From contig QEOQ01000253.1 in assembly GCA_010279815.1 (NCBI GenBank), forward strand, positions 521,977 through 585,976: a stretch of 64,000 nucleotides of DNA, read 5' to 3'. Both the position numbers and the translations under genes were made by a program. This document shows, one piece after another, positions 13,539 through 24,892 of this stretch. The number at the start of each line of letters is the position of its first letter. Positions within the stretch are counted from its first letter, which is position 1. The DNA comes from Brachionus plicatilis. Taxonomy: Eukaryota; Rotifera; Eurotatoria; Ploima; Brachionidae. The notes below the pieces were generated by a model. The model made no database searches. It saw only the letters and a program-made list of their open reading frames with translations, and was not told the origin of the DNA.

Positions 13539-15077
13539 GCTACAACAGGAGACCTACTATTGTTCAAAAAAATTTAGAATATAATTTTAATAATTCTATT
13601 CTAAATCTAAAAAAAATAAGACAAATCTGATTTTTAAGATTTTATTTTTACATTTCTTGCAACAATCACACTTTTTTTTCCTATCTAAATCAAAAAAAAA
13701 TATTAGTTTAGATAATAATTTAGGAAAATTAATGTTAGGGAAAAAAAAAACCAGCTATTTTGGTTCGAAAACAGAAAAATATTAAATTTCAGAATTATTC
13801 CATAAAAAGGACGCCAATTAGTTAAGACATCCAAGATTAAAGATAAATAAATTCTAATGTATTTTTCTAAAATTTCAATATTCTGACTGTAATTTAACGC
13901 TTTACATCTCGACTAAATGCTTCAAAATCAGTGGATATGTTGAAATCTAATCTTTATTAAAAAAATTAAAAGAGACAAACAATCTCAGAGAATAGCTAAA
14001 TTGTTCATAAAGGATCTACAAGAAAGACAAAAATTTCGAATCCGCTTCTTAAGTTAAATTTTTTTTATGGTTATATGAGAATATATAAATAATTTAATTT
14101 AATAAGATATTTATTTTTTAAATTGGCTTTTGTCAAAAGGGTAAAACTGAAAAACCAAATCTTTTTTGGTCATTTTGGGAAAAAAAGCTAAAATATTTAA
14201 ATTCAAACATTTTATTAATTATTCCACAAATTTAAATGATAAAAAGTTAAAATTAAATTTAGCTTGCAAAAAATATATTTTCTAAAATTGTATTAAATAA
14301 CGTAACATCCTTTAGACACTTTTTGGCGAAAAAATTTTTTAGAGATTAATTTTTCAAAGCTAAAATCTTTTTATTTTTTTTCTATGTTTATCCTTTCTTG
14401 AATTTTTTATTGAAATAAAAATACTTATACAATTTTTTAAGTTTTTGTCTAAAAAGTTAATCTCAAGGTAAAAATATGGTGATTTTTGAAAAGTTTTATC
14501 ATAAAGTATTTTCTTGATTTTTTTCAACTGTAAATATTTTATATTTGATAAGTTATTTAGAAAATTTTGGAAAAAATTTGAATTGTTTATGTTTATTTCC
14601 TATCGGATAAATTTGTCGTATAAACGTTAATTAAAACAGGAAATATTTGCTTTAAAAGGAAAATTAGTGGACAAAATATTCATTTTAAAGCGTTCTCTTA
14701 CGATTTTTTTTGTTGCTATAAAACGATAAAAATAATCGAGATAGAGCGAGTGCTTGATAAAATTGTGACTTGATTCTTAAGCAAATAAGGTGAATTGGAT
14801 ATTTTCTTTTCACTTGAGCTCGACCCTTTATCTTAACCATTTAAAAAACTTAATTACTCGTTAAAAAATAATCTTATGCCTTTATGAAAACTTAATGCTT
14901 TTAAATTTAAGACGAAAACTTAAGCAAACCAAAAATTTATCCGAGAAGCATTTACCTCAACTATGAAAAATCACCCAACAATTTCAGCACCTCAAGTACT
15001 GAAAATTCAACTGATATTCTTGTAACAAATAATCAAATCAAAATTAATTTCTTTATAGGTTTAATATTTTTTTTTAG
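12926..15077. other. Intergenic, A/T-rich, with a microsatellite
   Basis: Apart from the (AAT)n tract at 13474-13556 I see no feature. The 3' end (about 15061-15077) is a T-run plus AG acceptor directly upstream of the RhoGEF start codon. Confidence 0.5.
13474..13556. repeat. (AAT)n microsatellite joined to an AAGCTAC repeat
   Basis: About 22 imperfect AAT units, interrupted by two ACT triplets, run directly into AATAAGCTACAACAGGAGACC, a shortened version of the repeat also seen at 3121 and 52963. The consistent junction implies that the microsatellite is the tail of a dispersed element and not an independent expansion. Confidence 0.65.
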
Positions 15078-15089
15078 GGATTAAACGAA

Positions 15090-18000
15090 ATGAACGGAAC
15101 CATGAATGATTCTGTACCCGAAAATGTTTTAAATTCTAGCTCTGGGAGCAATAGAAGAAATAATTTTAAATCTTTTGTAAATAAAAAAAGTTTTAAACAA
15201 GAAAATATTGATCAAAGCAATCTGAATGATTCACGTATGTCAATATTACGCAATCGACTTTTATGCGATCTTATAAGGCCTTTAAAAAAATCAATCTCTT
15301 CAGCTTCTTCTAAATCATCTTCTTTTTCATCCTCACTCTCATGTTCTTCATCTTCATCAAGTCCACCATCTCCGATTACCAGTGCAAGAAGAGCAAAAGT
15401 AGTCCCTGAACCTGAACAAAACGTCTCTAAAGACTACGAAAGGTTTTTTCTAAATTTTAAAAAGGTCTTTAAGAATTAATTTTTTTTTATTTAGTATATA
15501 TGAAGATATTATTGAACGTAAGTGTACATCAAAAGGAAAAGTAGTCGATGAACTGATACAAACAGAGGTGGATTTTTATAGAGTCATGAAGTTGTTGCAT
15601 GACGTTTATCTTGGACCAAATAGTGACCCTTTGGTACAGAACAATTTTTAATTCAATCTTTTTCAATTTTTTTTTATCAATTATTTATTTATTTAGGTTT
15701 CAATTGAACTTAAGGATGCAATATTTTGTAATATAAAAGATATTGTTGATTTGTCGAGTGCGATTTTGAATGATTTTGAGCTGAATATTTTGAACCAACG
15801 ACCAGAAGAAGTCAAAGTGGGAAAATGTTTTCTAAAAAATTGTGAAAAAATTAGAATTATTTACTCTCATTACGCTCAATATATTGAATACTCCAACAAT
15901 ATGCTTGAAAAAGTTGGTCTTGACAAAAAATTTTTAAATTTAATTTTTGATTATTTGATTTTTAGAATGAAAAATCAGTTTTTAATTTTATAGAAAGTGG
16001 TCTGAGTATTATACGACAACAAATAAATACTCTTGACTTACAGTCTTTGTTATTAAAACCTATTCAAAGAGTCTTAAAATATCCGCTTTTATTACAAGAA
16101 CTAATAAAAGTAATTTTTTTTCTCTTGATAATCACAAATTTAAAATGCCGTATAGAACACCGAAAGTTATCATGACGATTATCAAGATCTTCTCGAAGCT
16201 CTAAAATCCATGCAGGATGTGGCCACTTACATTAATGAAATAAAGAGAAGACATGAGCTTAGTAAGCTAAAAGAAAGTTTATTTTTATTCGAATTTAATC
16301 TTGTGAATTAAGTTGTTAAATATGGTCGAAAGATAAAGGAAAATTCGACCATTACCAACAAAATGTCCAAGCTCACGATGCATTCAATGATAAAAAAGTC
16401 AAATAGAATAAGTGTCAAATTGTCCAATGCTTTGAGAATAAACACAGTCACGGTATGTAAATTTTTGCAAAGTTTTTTTTTGCTTACTCATTAATTTTTA
16501 AGACCATCGACGTGGCTTTTGATGATCTGGAGACAAAATTTCATTGTGTAGAAAAAATGATCAAGAGCTTTATAAAAGATGTTACACAACTAATTTCTAG
16601 TCTGAAGGAATTTCTGAGAACCCAAATGGCCAATTCTGAGTCATTGCATGAATATTTTAGCGATGATAAATATGAAGAAATGGATCAATATGTACATTTA
16701 AATTCATTAATTCTAAATGATTTTATCACCAAAAAAGTAAGAGATTATAATCTATTTTTAATTTTTTTTTTCTATTAACCATTTAATGAATTTAAAAAAA
16801 AATTATAGTTTCTTTTGATTTTACATCTTAAAACTTTAAAATTGCGCTAAAAAATGAATTGGTTTTTGAATCATTTCTTTAAAATACTTTAAATCTGCTT
16901 GAAATAAAATTATGATTCAGTTAATATCGAGCTGATGTCGAACATTTCAAATTGGAGAGAATTGAGTTCAAAATATTTATATCGAAAGGTTTTTTTGACA
17001 ACATAACTTTTTTGAAAATTAGATCAATCAGAAATTTTATATTTTATTTTTAATATATGTTATAGTAAAATTTGATAACACGTAAATTTTGATAATTATC
17101 AATTCTAAAGTACCTAGCAATCTAAAACCTTAATCAATTTGGCTGCAAAAAATGATAATCCATAGTGAAAAATTTTCTCTTCCAGAATCTAGTTTGTTAA
17201 TCGAAAAAGAAAAAGTATTCACAAAGTAATGGGTTCTCAAAGTTTCTCAAAGTTCAACTAATTTTTTCAAGTAAAATATTTAAAGACAATTTTTAAAGAG
17301 GAAAAATTGGATAAAGACTAAAAAAATAATCCAATTTATCATAATGAACCTCTGTTGTTTTTAAGGAGTGAATTTTAGATTTTTTTATGAAAAATTTTAG
17401 CTAAAAAATAACATTTCGTAAACTTATGCAATTTAAAAAAAATGTCTCAAACAAACCAAGATCGTTTAAAAAAAGGGAAAAGATAAAAATAAAATTCTAA
17501 ATAAATCTAAAATTATTCAAAAATGATTTTCTAAAAAATCATTGAGCTGAACTTTTCTATTCCGAAGCTTGGTTTTCATCAATAAAATTTGAAGAACCTT
17601 TGTTTTTATTTGAATCCTTAGAAATCTGCTTGCATTTAGGAGTGCAAATATTTTCAGATAAAACATAAATTTGAATTAAAATTCAGAATTTCAATTTCCA
17701 GTTTCAGCTGGTTCTAAATTGTTAATTAGTTAAAATATCTGATTTTTGAATAAAAAATGGAGCTAAATAAATTCTCTATTTTTTATCTCAAGGTATAAGC
17801 AAAAACTTAATTTTCTTAAACTTCATTCTAAGTGAGCGTTATACTTTAAGGATATATGATATATTTTATGGTGTGTTCGCTATCGATCTGAATATAGTTT
17901 TAAATAAATTTTAGCTTTTTTAAAAATTTGCATGCTTAATATAAATTAAAAAATTAATTAATTAGCTTGACTTAAATTTTGACTACGACCACAAAATTTA

Positions 18001-21000
18001 TTCCTCCAATGATTTTCTATAGAAAGCAAAAGAATTAAAAAAATTTAAATTTTTGATTTTTTTAAATAAAAGAATATGGAATTTTAAAATATCACGACCC
18101 TATTATATTTTATAATATGATATCAAATAAAAGATTTTAAAATATTGACTTATTTTTTAGATTTTATTAGATTAATTAGATTATTTTATTAAGATTAATA
18201 AAAAAAAAGATAAAACAATAAAAGAATTTCACCAAATAATTAAATTATTTATAAAAGAATAACATTTGATAGTTTTTGATTTTTACTCTTTTTTTCTTGT
18301 TAAGGTAATTATTTTTTCTGTGTCATTCATCGAGTCTTTAATATTTGGATTTATCAAATTTAGATAAAGTGGTTGGACAACTTCATAGCTACTAGATTCT
18401 TCAGGCATTTTAAAGCGTTTTATAGTTACATATTTATTCGATAGAAGTATTTGATAATCAATTTATTCTATTTTTTTTTTCGACGGACAATGAAAAATTA
18501 GCTTTTATTAGTTAAAATTAAACTTAGCACCTTAACATGTCAATGCAATTACTTAAATAAAATAAATAATAGATCAAAGACACATACTTTAATGAAAAAA
18601 TGTGGACCTTGAAATAAATCAAATTGAAAAATAGAATTAGGGTGAAACTATTTAAATAAAACTAATTAATTAAAATGTATAGGACACTTTGTAAATTGAT
18701 TGTCAACTATCACGATCAAGAAAATTTTTTGATCCTATCTGAACGTGAAATTTTAAAATCTCATATTGTCATGTTTAAAAGACAAAATTTTTTTTGTAAA
18801 TATTGTTAAATTTTGTGAACTTGAAAGAAATTTAATCTTTAAGGATTCATTTTATTTTAGAGATTAATATTTCTTCTAAACGAGAAATGTTTTTTAGATC
18901 TATATCTTTTTTTATCAATAATATGACCATTAGGTCATCAAATGTTTTCATTTCAAATTTTGAAATAAGATGTTTTATTTTTTTTTTGTTTTTTTTAGAC
19001 TATATTGCTACATGAAGAAGTATTGAAGCCTCTGAAAAATCTACTCGAATATCTTCAAATTCCCAACAAGCTAATAATAAAACGTCGGGACAAACTTTTG
19101 GATTACGAGTTTGCAAAAATAAATATCGAAAAGTCAAAAGATAAATTTTCGTTTAAATCCGTAAGTTTTTGTGCAAAGAGATCAAAATTTTTTCAAGAAT
19201 TTAATTTTTTTAGAATCAAGAAAATTTGAATGAATCGAAAAAAAACTTTGAAGCTCTAAACAATCAACTGATCGAAGAGCTTCCGGACTTGGTTCGAAGA
19301 TGCACGATTGTATTTGACAAATGCTATCAAATATTTGTTCTGACGCAAAAAAATATTTATCAAAACATACATTTCGAGATACAAAAGCTAATTAGTAAAG
19401 TAAGCTTAGTTTATTTAGAAAAAAAACATGTTTTTCTTTCGTAAATTATCGGCTATTTTCGTGATATTTCGGAAAAAGCCTATTTTCGGGGATTTTTAGG
19501 AGGGACATACTCTATTCAAATCAATATCACGCACTATATAAATTTTTACTTTTTCATAATTTTCTTTTTTTTCAAAGCATTTCGATGGAAATGTATTTCT
19601 AAATGATTCAAATTCATGTTACACTTCATTGTGCACACAGCTAAACAATAGACTGCAAATATTTATGAATAATAATTTGAGTAATCAGAACATTGCCAAT
19701 ATCAATCGAAGTCTTGAATATTCTGAAATTGCCAAAACTCAAAGCTCTCCGAATTCCACTGGCCTGGATATAATGCACAAATTTTTCTCAACCAAAAGTG
19801 AGCCAACTAAACGCATTAAGAGTATGTTTAATCTACAGCGTTTAAAAAATTTAACAGTAATAAAAAATAGTTTTATTAATAAATTTATTTAATTTTTCTT
19901 TTTAATTTAGAGTCAGGACAAGCCAGAAGTTGCGAAAAATACATTGGAGAAAAGTGATCGTCACAGTAAATTATCCGCTGGGTACAACAGCTCTTATGAT
20001 ATCACCCAAACTGAAGAAATTAGGACTCGATTAAAACGAGTTTATCCGGATGAGCTGTATATTGTGAACGAAAAATATTGTGGATTTGGTTTGAGTGACA
20101 ACTTGAATTTGAGTGTGCACGATTTGGTTTATGTCATGAAGCGTTCGGATCCGTGTGGGAATCCAGATCATTGGTTTGTTGACAACGGAAGTAAGCTTTA
20201 AGATATCATTAAAGGGAAATTAGAATTTAGAAAAAGATAATTGAAAATTACTCATATCTTTCTGTAATTTCAGAATGATATAACTTAAAAATATTGGCAT
20301 CTTGAAGTTGATGATCAATTTAAAATATCATTTCAATTCAAAAAGTTTGTCTTTTGATATTAAACTAAATCTTTGATTTAATTTAAATAATTTTAATGTA
20401 ACATGATTTACATGCAATGTAGATTTAGAAAATAAAAAAAAAATTGAAAAAACATTTTCTCAATCCAATAATAAAATCGATTTTCAATTTAGTTAGCTGA
20501 TTTTTTGTTAAGTTATATTTTCATTTTATTAGTAATTTGGATTTTTTTATTTGAATTTTTAAAAAAATATAATTGTGAATGCTAACACAAATACTTTTGA
20601 AATAAAAAATCTCAAATAAACTCTACAAAAAATCAGTTAATACATTTAAATATTAAAATCGATTATCAATGGACTGAGAAAATGTTTTTTCAATTTTTTT
20701 TTATTTTCTAAATCTACATTGCATGTAAAGCATAATACATTACAATTATTGAAATTAAATCGAAGATTTAGTTTAATATCTAAAGATAAACTTTTGAATT
20801 GAAATGATATTTTGAATTGATCATCAAATTCAAGATGCCAAAAATACTATATGGAAAATAACAAGATAACTATTGGAAAATCTTTTTATTTTTTAAGGAC
20901 CTTAAAAAAATTTACAATTTTTTGGAAAAAAGCTAAGACCTAAAAATTCAAATGATGATGATTAGGGTAAAATAACAATTCTTTTTATTTAAATACCTGA

Positions 21001-22772
21001 ATCGAGAACTAACTCATTCAGATTAAAAAATTAACTTTTAGAAATAAAAGAACTAGATTATGATTTTTAAAATGATGTAAAAATTTGCAATATTCATTCA
21101 ATTATTTATAAAACATTACTTTTTTTTCAATTTTATATTTAATTGATTTATCTGTGAGATTTTCGATAAAAAATTATTTTTATGTTCCATGATTTTCGGG
21201 AAAATTTGAATGTATACAGATATCTACTACTTAGTGTTAGAGAAGGTAAAATACTAGATGAAATGTTGTTTATTTATTAACGATATTTACTTAAAGCTAA
21301 ATCACTCAATGATATTAAATTAAAATTTTAAATGTTTAATTATTTTAAAATACGAAAATGGATTCAGTGTTTGAAGTTAAAGCATCTTTTTAGAAATTTT
21401 AAACGCATTCATCCTAGGCTGATTGTTTATAGATTTTTATCGAATTAAAGATTAACTTTTCGAGCAAAATAATTTTTCCTTAGTTTTGACAATGGATTAG
21501 AAAGGCTTCAAATACTCTTTTGTATAACCTCAAATTATTTCATATTTTCTTTTGACTAAAACAAATGCAGATTTTAAATTTAGAATTAAAATATAAAAAA
21601 ATTTTCGCGTCATTTTAGCAAAGTTTGAACAAATTTTAAATTTACAAAAGAAAAATTTTTTTTCTTAATTTTTTCTATTTTACTTGATAAGTGAGAAGAT
21701 TACAAGTAAAAATATTCTAATTTAGAACCAAAGAATACGTGTCAGGACCCACGAGTAGAGGCGTCGAAAGACATTAGAAGTGATTGTAAAAAAATTTGCT
21801 ATCAAATGGTAATACTTTTTTATCTGAATAAATTTATTTTGTATTCTTTTTGGAGAAGTTAGAATTGTTTTTATAAAGTATACCACTTCTATTTAACTTA
21901 AAAATGAATTCAGATTTAGATCCCAAGTAATTTTTTAGATTTTTTTAAAATTGGGTTTTTTCATTATTAAAAATTTATTTAAACAATTTTTTATTATTAA
22001 AGATTAATTATGTCTGAGAACCCTGAATGGAACCTGAAGATTTGGGAACATGAGATTGAATATTAGTTTTAAAAGTCGCTAAGTTAAAAGATTAAAAAAT
22101 AAGTTAATAAAAGCGGTTTAAGTTTTATTCAATTATTATTCTATATGGCACTTTTACCATTTTATAGATAATTTTTTTTTTTAAAAATAATTCAAATATC
22201 TTAAAAGATTTTATGGTAACTGTTGAATTATTACACTTTTTAAATTTTTTTAAAGTTTGTCCATTAATACTGCATATTGCTAATTTTTTTTTGATAATTA
22301 ATATTTTATTTTTAGTAAGTAAAGGGATTGTACCAGCTAAAATTCTTAAACCGTTCAGAATAAAATCATCAGATAATTTGATAGATCTTAGTCAAGAACA
22401 AGAATACAACTATAATAATATTGAAATTGATGAAAATTTTTCAGACTTCAATAATCCAAGTAATACTTTTAAAGAAGCATTAGATAATTCAAATGACGAC
22501 GACAGCTTTCAAAGTGATGAAACAGAAGTAAGTCATTTTTAATTATTAATTTATTTAATTTTTAAATTTTTTTTTAGTATTGTGTGGCGCTCTATTCATT
22601 TGATTCGATGTTAGAGTCCACTTTATCAATGATTGAAGGTGAGAGATTTCGAGTAATTGAAAAACATGACTCAAATATGAATATCGAATGGTGGTTGGTA
22701 CAGCGTGTAGATCAAAATGAATCAATACAAGGATATGTTCCTGCAAACTATGTAGAATTAATAAAAAATTAA
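15090..22772 (+). CDS. RhoGEF with DH, BAR and two SH3 domains (DNMBP/ARHGEF37/38 type)
   Basis: Exons: 15090-15442, 15495-15633, 15697-15912, 15966-16109, 16156-16261, 16313-16452, 16503-16736, 18999-19160, 19214-19399, 19578-19856, 19911-20190, 22316-22527, 22578-22772; all phases agree, about 881 aa. After a serine-rich N-terminus (residues about 70-90 nearly all S/P) comes a DH domain (about 125-280) with VVDELIQTEVDF and the conserved LLLKPIQRVLKYPLLLQELIK-type helix. A helical BAR region follows (about 300-550). Then come an SH3-like segment (RLKRVYPDELYI ... GIVPAKIL, split over exons 11-12) and a C-terminal SH3 (VALYSFDSM ... WWLVQR ... GYVPANYVEL). This order matches Tuba-family exchange factors, which activate Cdc42-type GTPases at curved membranes and actin sites. 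The N-terminal SH3 block of DNMBP is absent, so ARHGEF37/38 is closer. There is no PH domain, as expected. The start follows an acceptor at 15077; polyadenylation signals lie at 22818 and 22826. Confidence 0.92.
16737..18998. other. 2.3-kb intron of the RhoGEF gene
   Basis: This is bounded by a GTAAGA donor and a T-rich TTTTTTAG acceptor. It interrupts the BAR-coding region. I see no gene, transposon end or RNA in it. Confidence 0.7.
20290..20850. repeat. Long foldback element inside a RhoGEF intron
   Basis: Two arms of roughly 200 bp (about 20290-20500 and 20640-20850) are reverse complements at high identity. Landmarks on the left are GGCATCTTGAAGTTGATGATC, ACATGCAATGTAGATTTAG and AACATTTTCTCAATCCA; all reappear inverted on the right. 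The centre (about 140 bp) contains further weak symmetry (GCTGATTTTTTGTTAAG against its mirror). No target duplication was recognised. A partial second copy of one arm lies at 39993-40130, which shows that it is a family and not a local duplication. Confidence 0.75.
22008..22079. repeat. Left arm of an inverted repeat pair around the last RhoGEF exons
   Basis: The sequence ATGTCTGAGAACCCTGAA through AACATGAGATTGAATATTAG recurs inverted at 22944-23019 with only scattered mismatches. The arms lie 0.86 kb apart and enclose the two last exons. Confidence 0.7.
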
Positions 22773-22943
22773 ATTGTAATGAATACATTTTTTTATATAA
22801 ATATCTATTTTAAAAATAATAAAATAATAAACTTTTGATGTGTAAAACAGTTTAAATTAGTTGACGATGCTAAAATTTATAATGAATTGCGTTATGTTAC
22901 ATAACCTCATAAGAAATACAAGGCCAATCATACATATTTTACC

Positions 22944-23019
22944 CTTTGACTTTTCAACTAATATCAAATCTCATGTTTCCAAATCTTCAGGCTTCTTTCA
23001 GGGTTCTCAGACATAAATT
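22944..23019. repeat. Right arm of the inverted repeat pair
   Basis: Reverse-complement partner of 22008-22079: ACTAATATCAAATCTCATG ... TTCAGGGTTCTCAGACAT. It lies about 170 bp after the RhoGEF stop codon, beyond the AATAAA signals. It is either the other end of a transposon that now spans the exons or an independent insertion of the same repeat. Confidence 0.7.
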
Positions 23020-24892
23020 AGTTTTTAGCAAAAATTTGTTAAACTAAATTTTTAATTCTAATAAAAACTCAGTTATTGTTATTTAGAAAAATCTTAAAAA
23101 AGTAGTATTCCTTTAAGGCGATGTTAAAAATTATAAATAAGGGTGTGAGCAATTTCTGAAAAAAATTCAAATTTGAAATGTAGGCTTCATTAATTTCGAT
23201 AATTTTTATTAATTCTGTGATTTGTTTTAATTTTCTATTTTTTTCTTTTTAACTATTATTTTGTATTTCCAAAGAAAAATTTAAAGGAAATTTTTTAATT
23301 TTCTTTAAGTATTCTATTAATTGTTAGTTTTACTCTATATATTTGACCAATTTCATTCGTTACCTTTCAAATTTTTTAAGTTTTAAAAACTCAAGACTAA
23401 GAAAATCATTTATTCTATTATAAACAATTACAAACATGCTAAAAACTCTTAGAATATTTTAAAAATAGTTCATTTATTATCAGCAAAAAATTCTCAATTA
23501 TTGAATATAATAAATTTCTAAAAAAAAAAGGTAGTTCTTACTGCAAAAATTTTTAATGACAAATCATACATATTTTTTTAAAATCAAATTCGAAATTTTT
23601 AATTGGAATTTTTTTATTTAAATGGGTATATTTGGCAAAAAGCATTTTAAATTTTTTATTAAAATTATTCTGATGTATTTTTGTTTTTTTCAGAAAATTT
23701 TGATATTATAAAATCAATATAATATATTAAGTAGCAGATCGCCAATAATCGTCAATAAAGTTGTGTTTATTTAAACCAAATAAAAATTGTGGATAAACGT
23801 AACTAAATATAGTTAAGTTCTGCTAAAAAAAAATTTGAAAAAAATCAAGAGATCTTAATCACATATTTGATCAATCTAAAAGACTTGAAATTCTTTTAAG
23901 CAATTATTTTTCTTTTTTTAATCAAATTTAAAATTTTTATTTAACAAAAGAGCTGTTTAATTTTACTTACGTATTTTAAGACAAAAACAAAATTTTATAT
24001 CACAAAAATTTTTTTAACAAAAAGAGAAACTTGAGAATAATGATGATTAAAATTTAATTAATATAAAATGAACATTAATATAATGTCATTAATATATAAT
24101 TTGAGTTGAATTATATTATTTCTATTTAAATGAATTAAGAAAGATTTGTAATTAATAAAAATTATTCATTATCTAATATTTCATCTAGAACTACGAAAGT
24201 GCCAAAAAAGTTCAATTTTTAAATATTCAAGTGAAAGATGAAAACTAATCAAAAAAAAATAAACTGTATGAGAGCATCTTTAAAATTCAATGTGATTATC
24301 TTCTGTTAACATTTCTGTTAAAAATGTTCAATTTTTAAAATTTTGTAAATATCAATATTCAAGTTTAATTCAAATCAATCTTTTTAGCGCTAAAAATAGG
24401 CTTTGTTTTTAAAAAAAAATAAAGTTAAGAATAAATTTTTAATACAAAATCTTGATTTTTTTTAAATAATTTAATTTAAAGATTGTCGTCATACTTTTTA
24501 AATTTGTTCTGACAATTCCTGATAAACATTCACTTTTAATATTACTTAAAATCATTTATACATGAAGTATGTTTACCATGATAAAACAATTTTTTAATTA
24601 TAATTTGGAAACTTATTGATTTTTAGAGAAAAGAATTTTTAAAACAAAAGCGGAAAAAATTTATTAGTTAAAACTGAAATTCTGAAACCATAGTCCTGAA
24701 TTTCTCGACAAAATAAAACCAATTAAACTATTTGCAAAAATTAAAAAACAAAATCGAATTATAAAATGAAAGTTTTATGTTTAGAAAATTAAATAGCTGC
24801 TTCCTGTTCTAATTTACGCAACCAGTTTTCGTACATGATCCAAAAGTATTGCCATTTCCAAAAAAAATTTAATAAAAGTTTATTTTTAAAAT
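23020..24892. other. Intergenic spacer, nothing recognised
   Basis: About 1.9 kb of A/T-rich sequence between the RhoGEF and ankyrin genes with no open frame of interest and no repeat ends that I can recognise. Confidence 0.55.

Noticed and set aside
12084..15442. Treating the 12084 frame as the first coding exon of the RhoGEF
   Set aside because: The plausible donors at 12553 and 12631 both leave phase 1 and run into a stop soon after the 15077 acceptor; a polyadenylation signal also follows the 12641 stop.
16262..16312. A 36-nt intron (16277-16312) in the RhoGEF gene
   Set aside because: Using the stronger GTAAGC donor at 16262 gives a 51-nt intron in the same phase, which fits the typical intron size; the shorter one would be exceptional.
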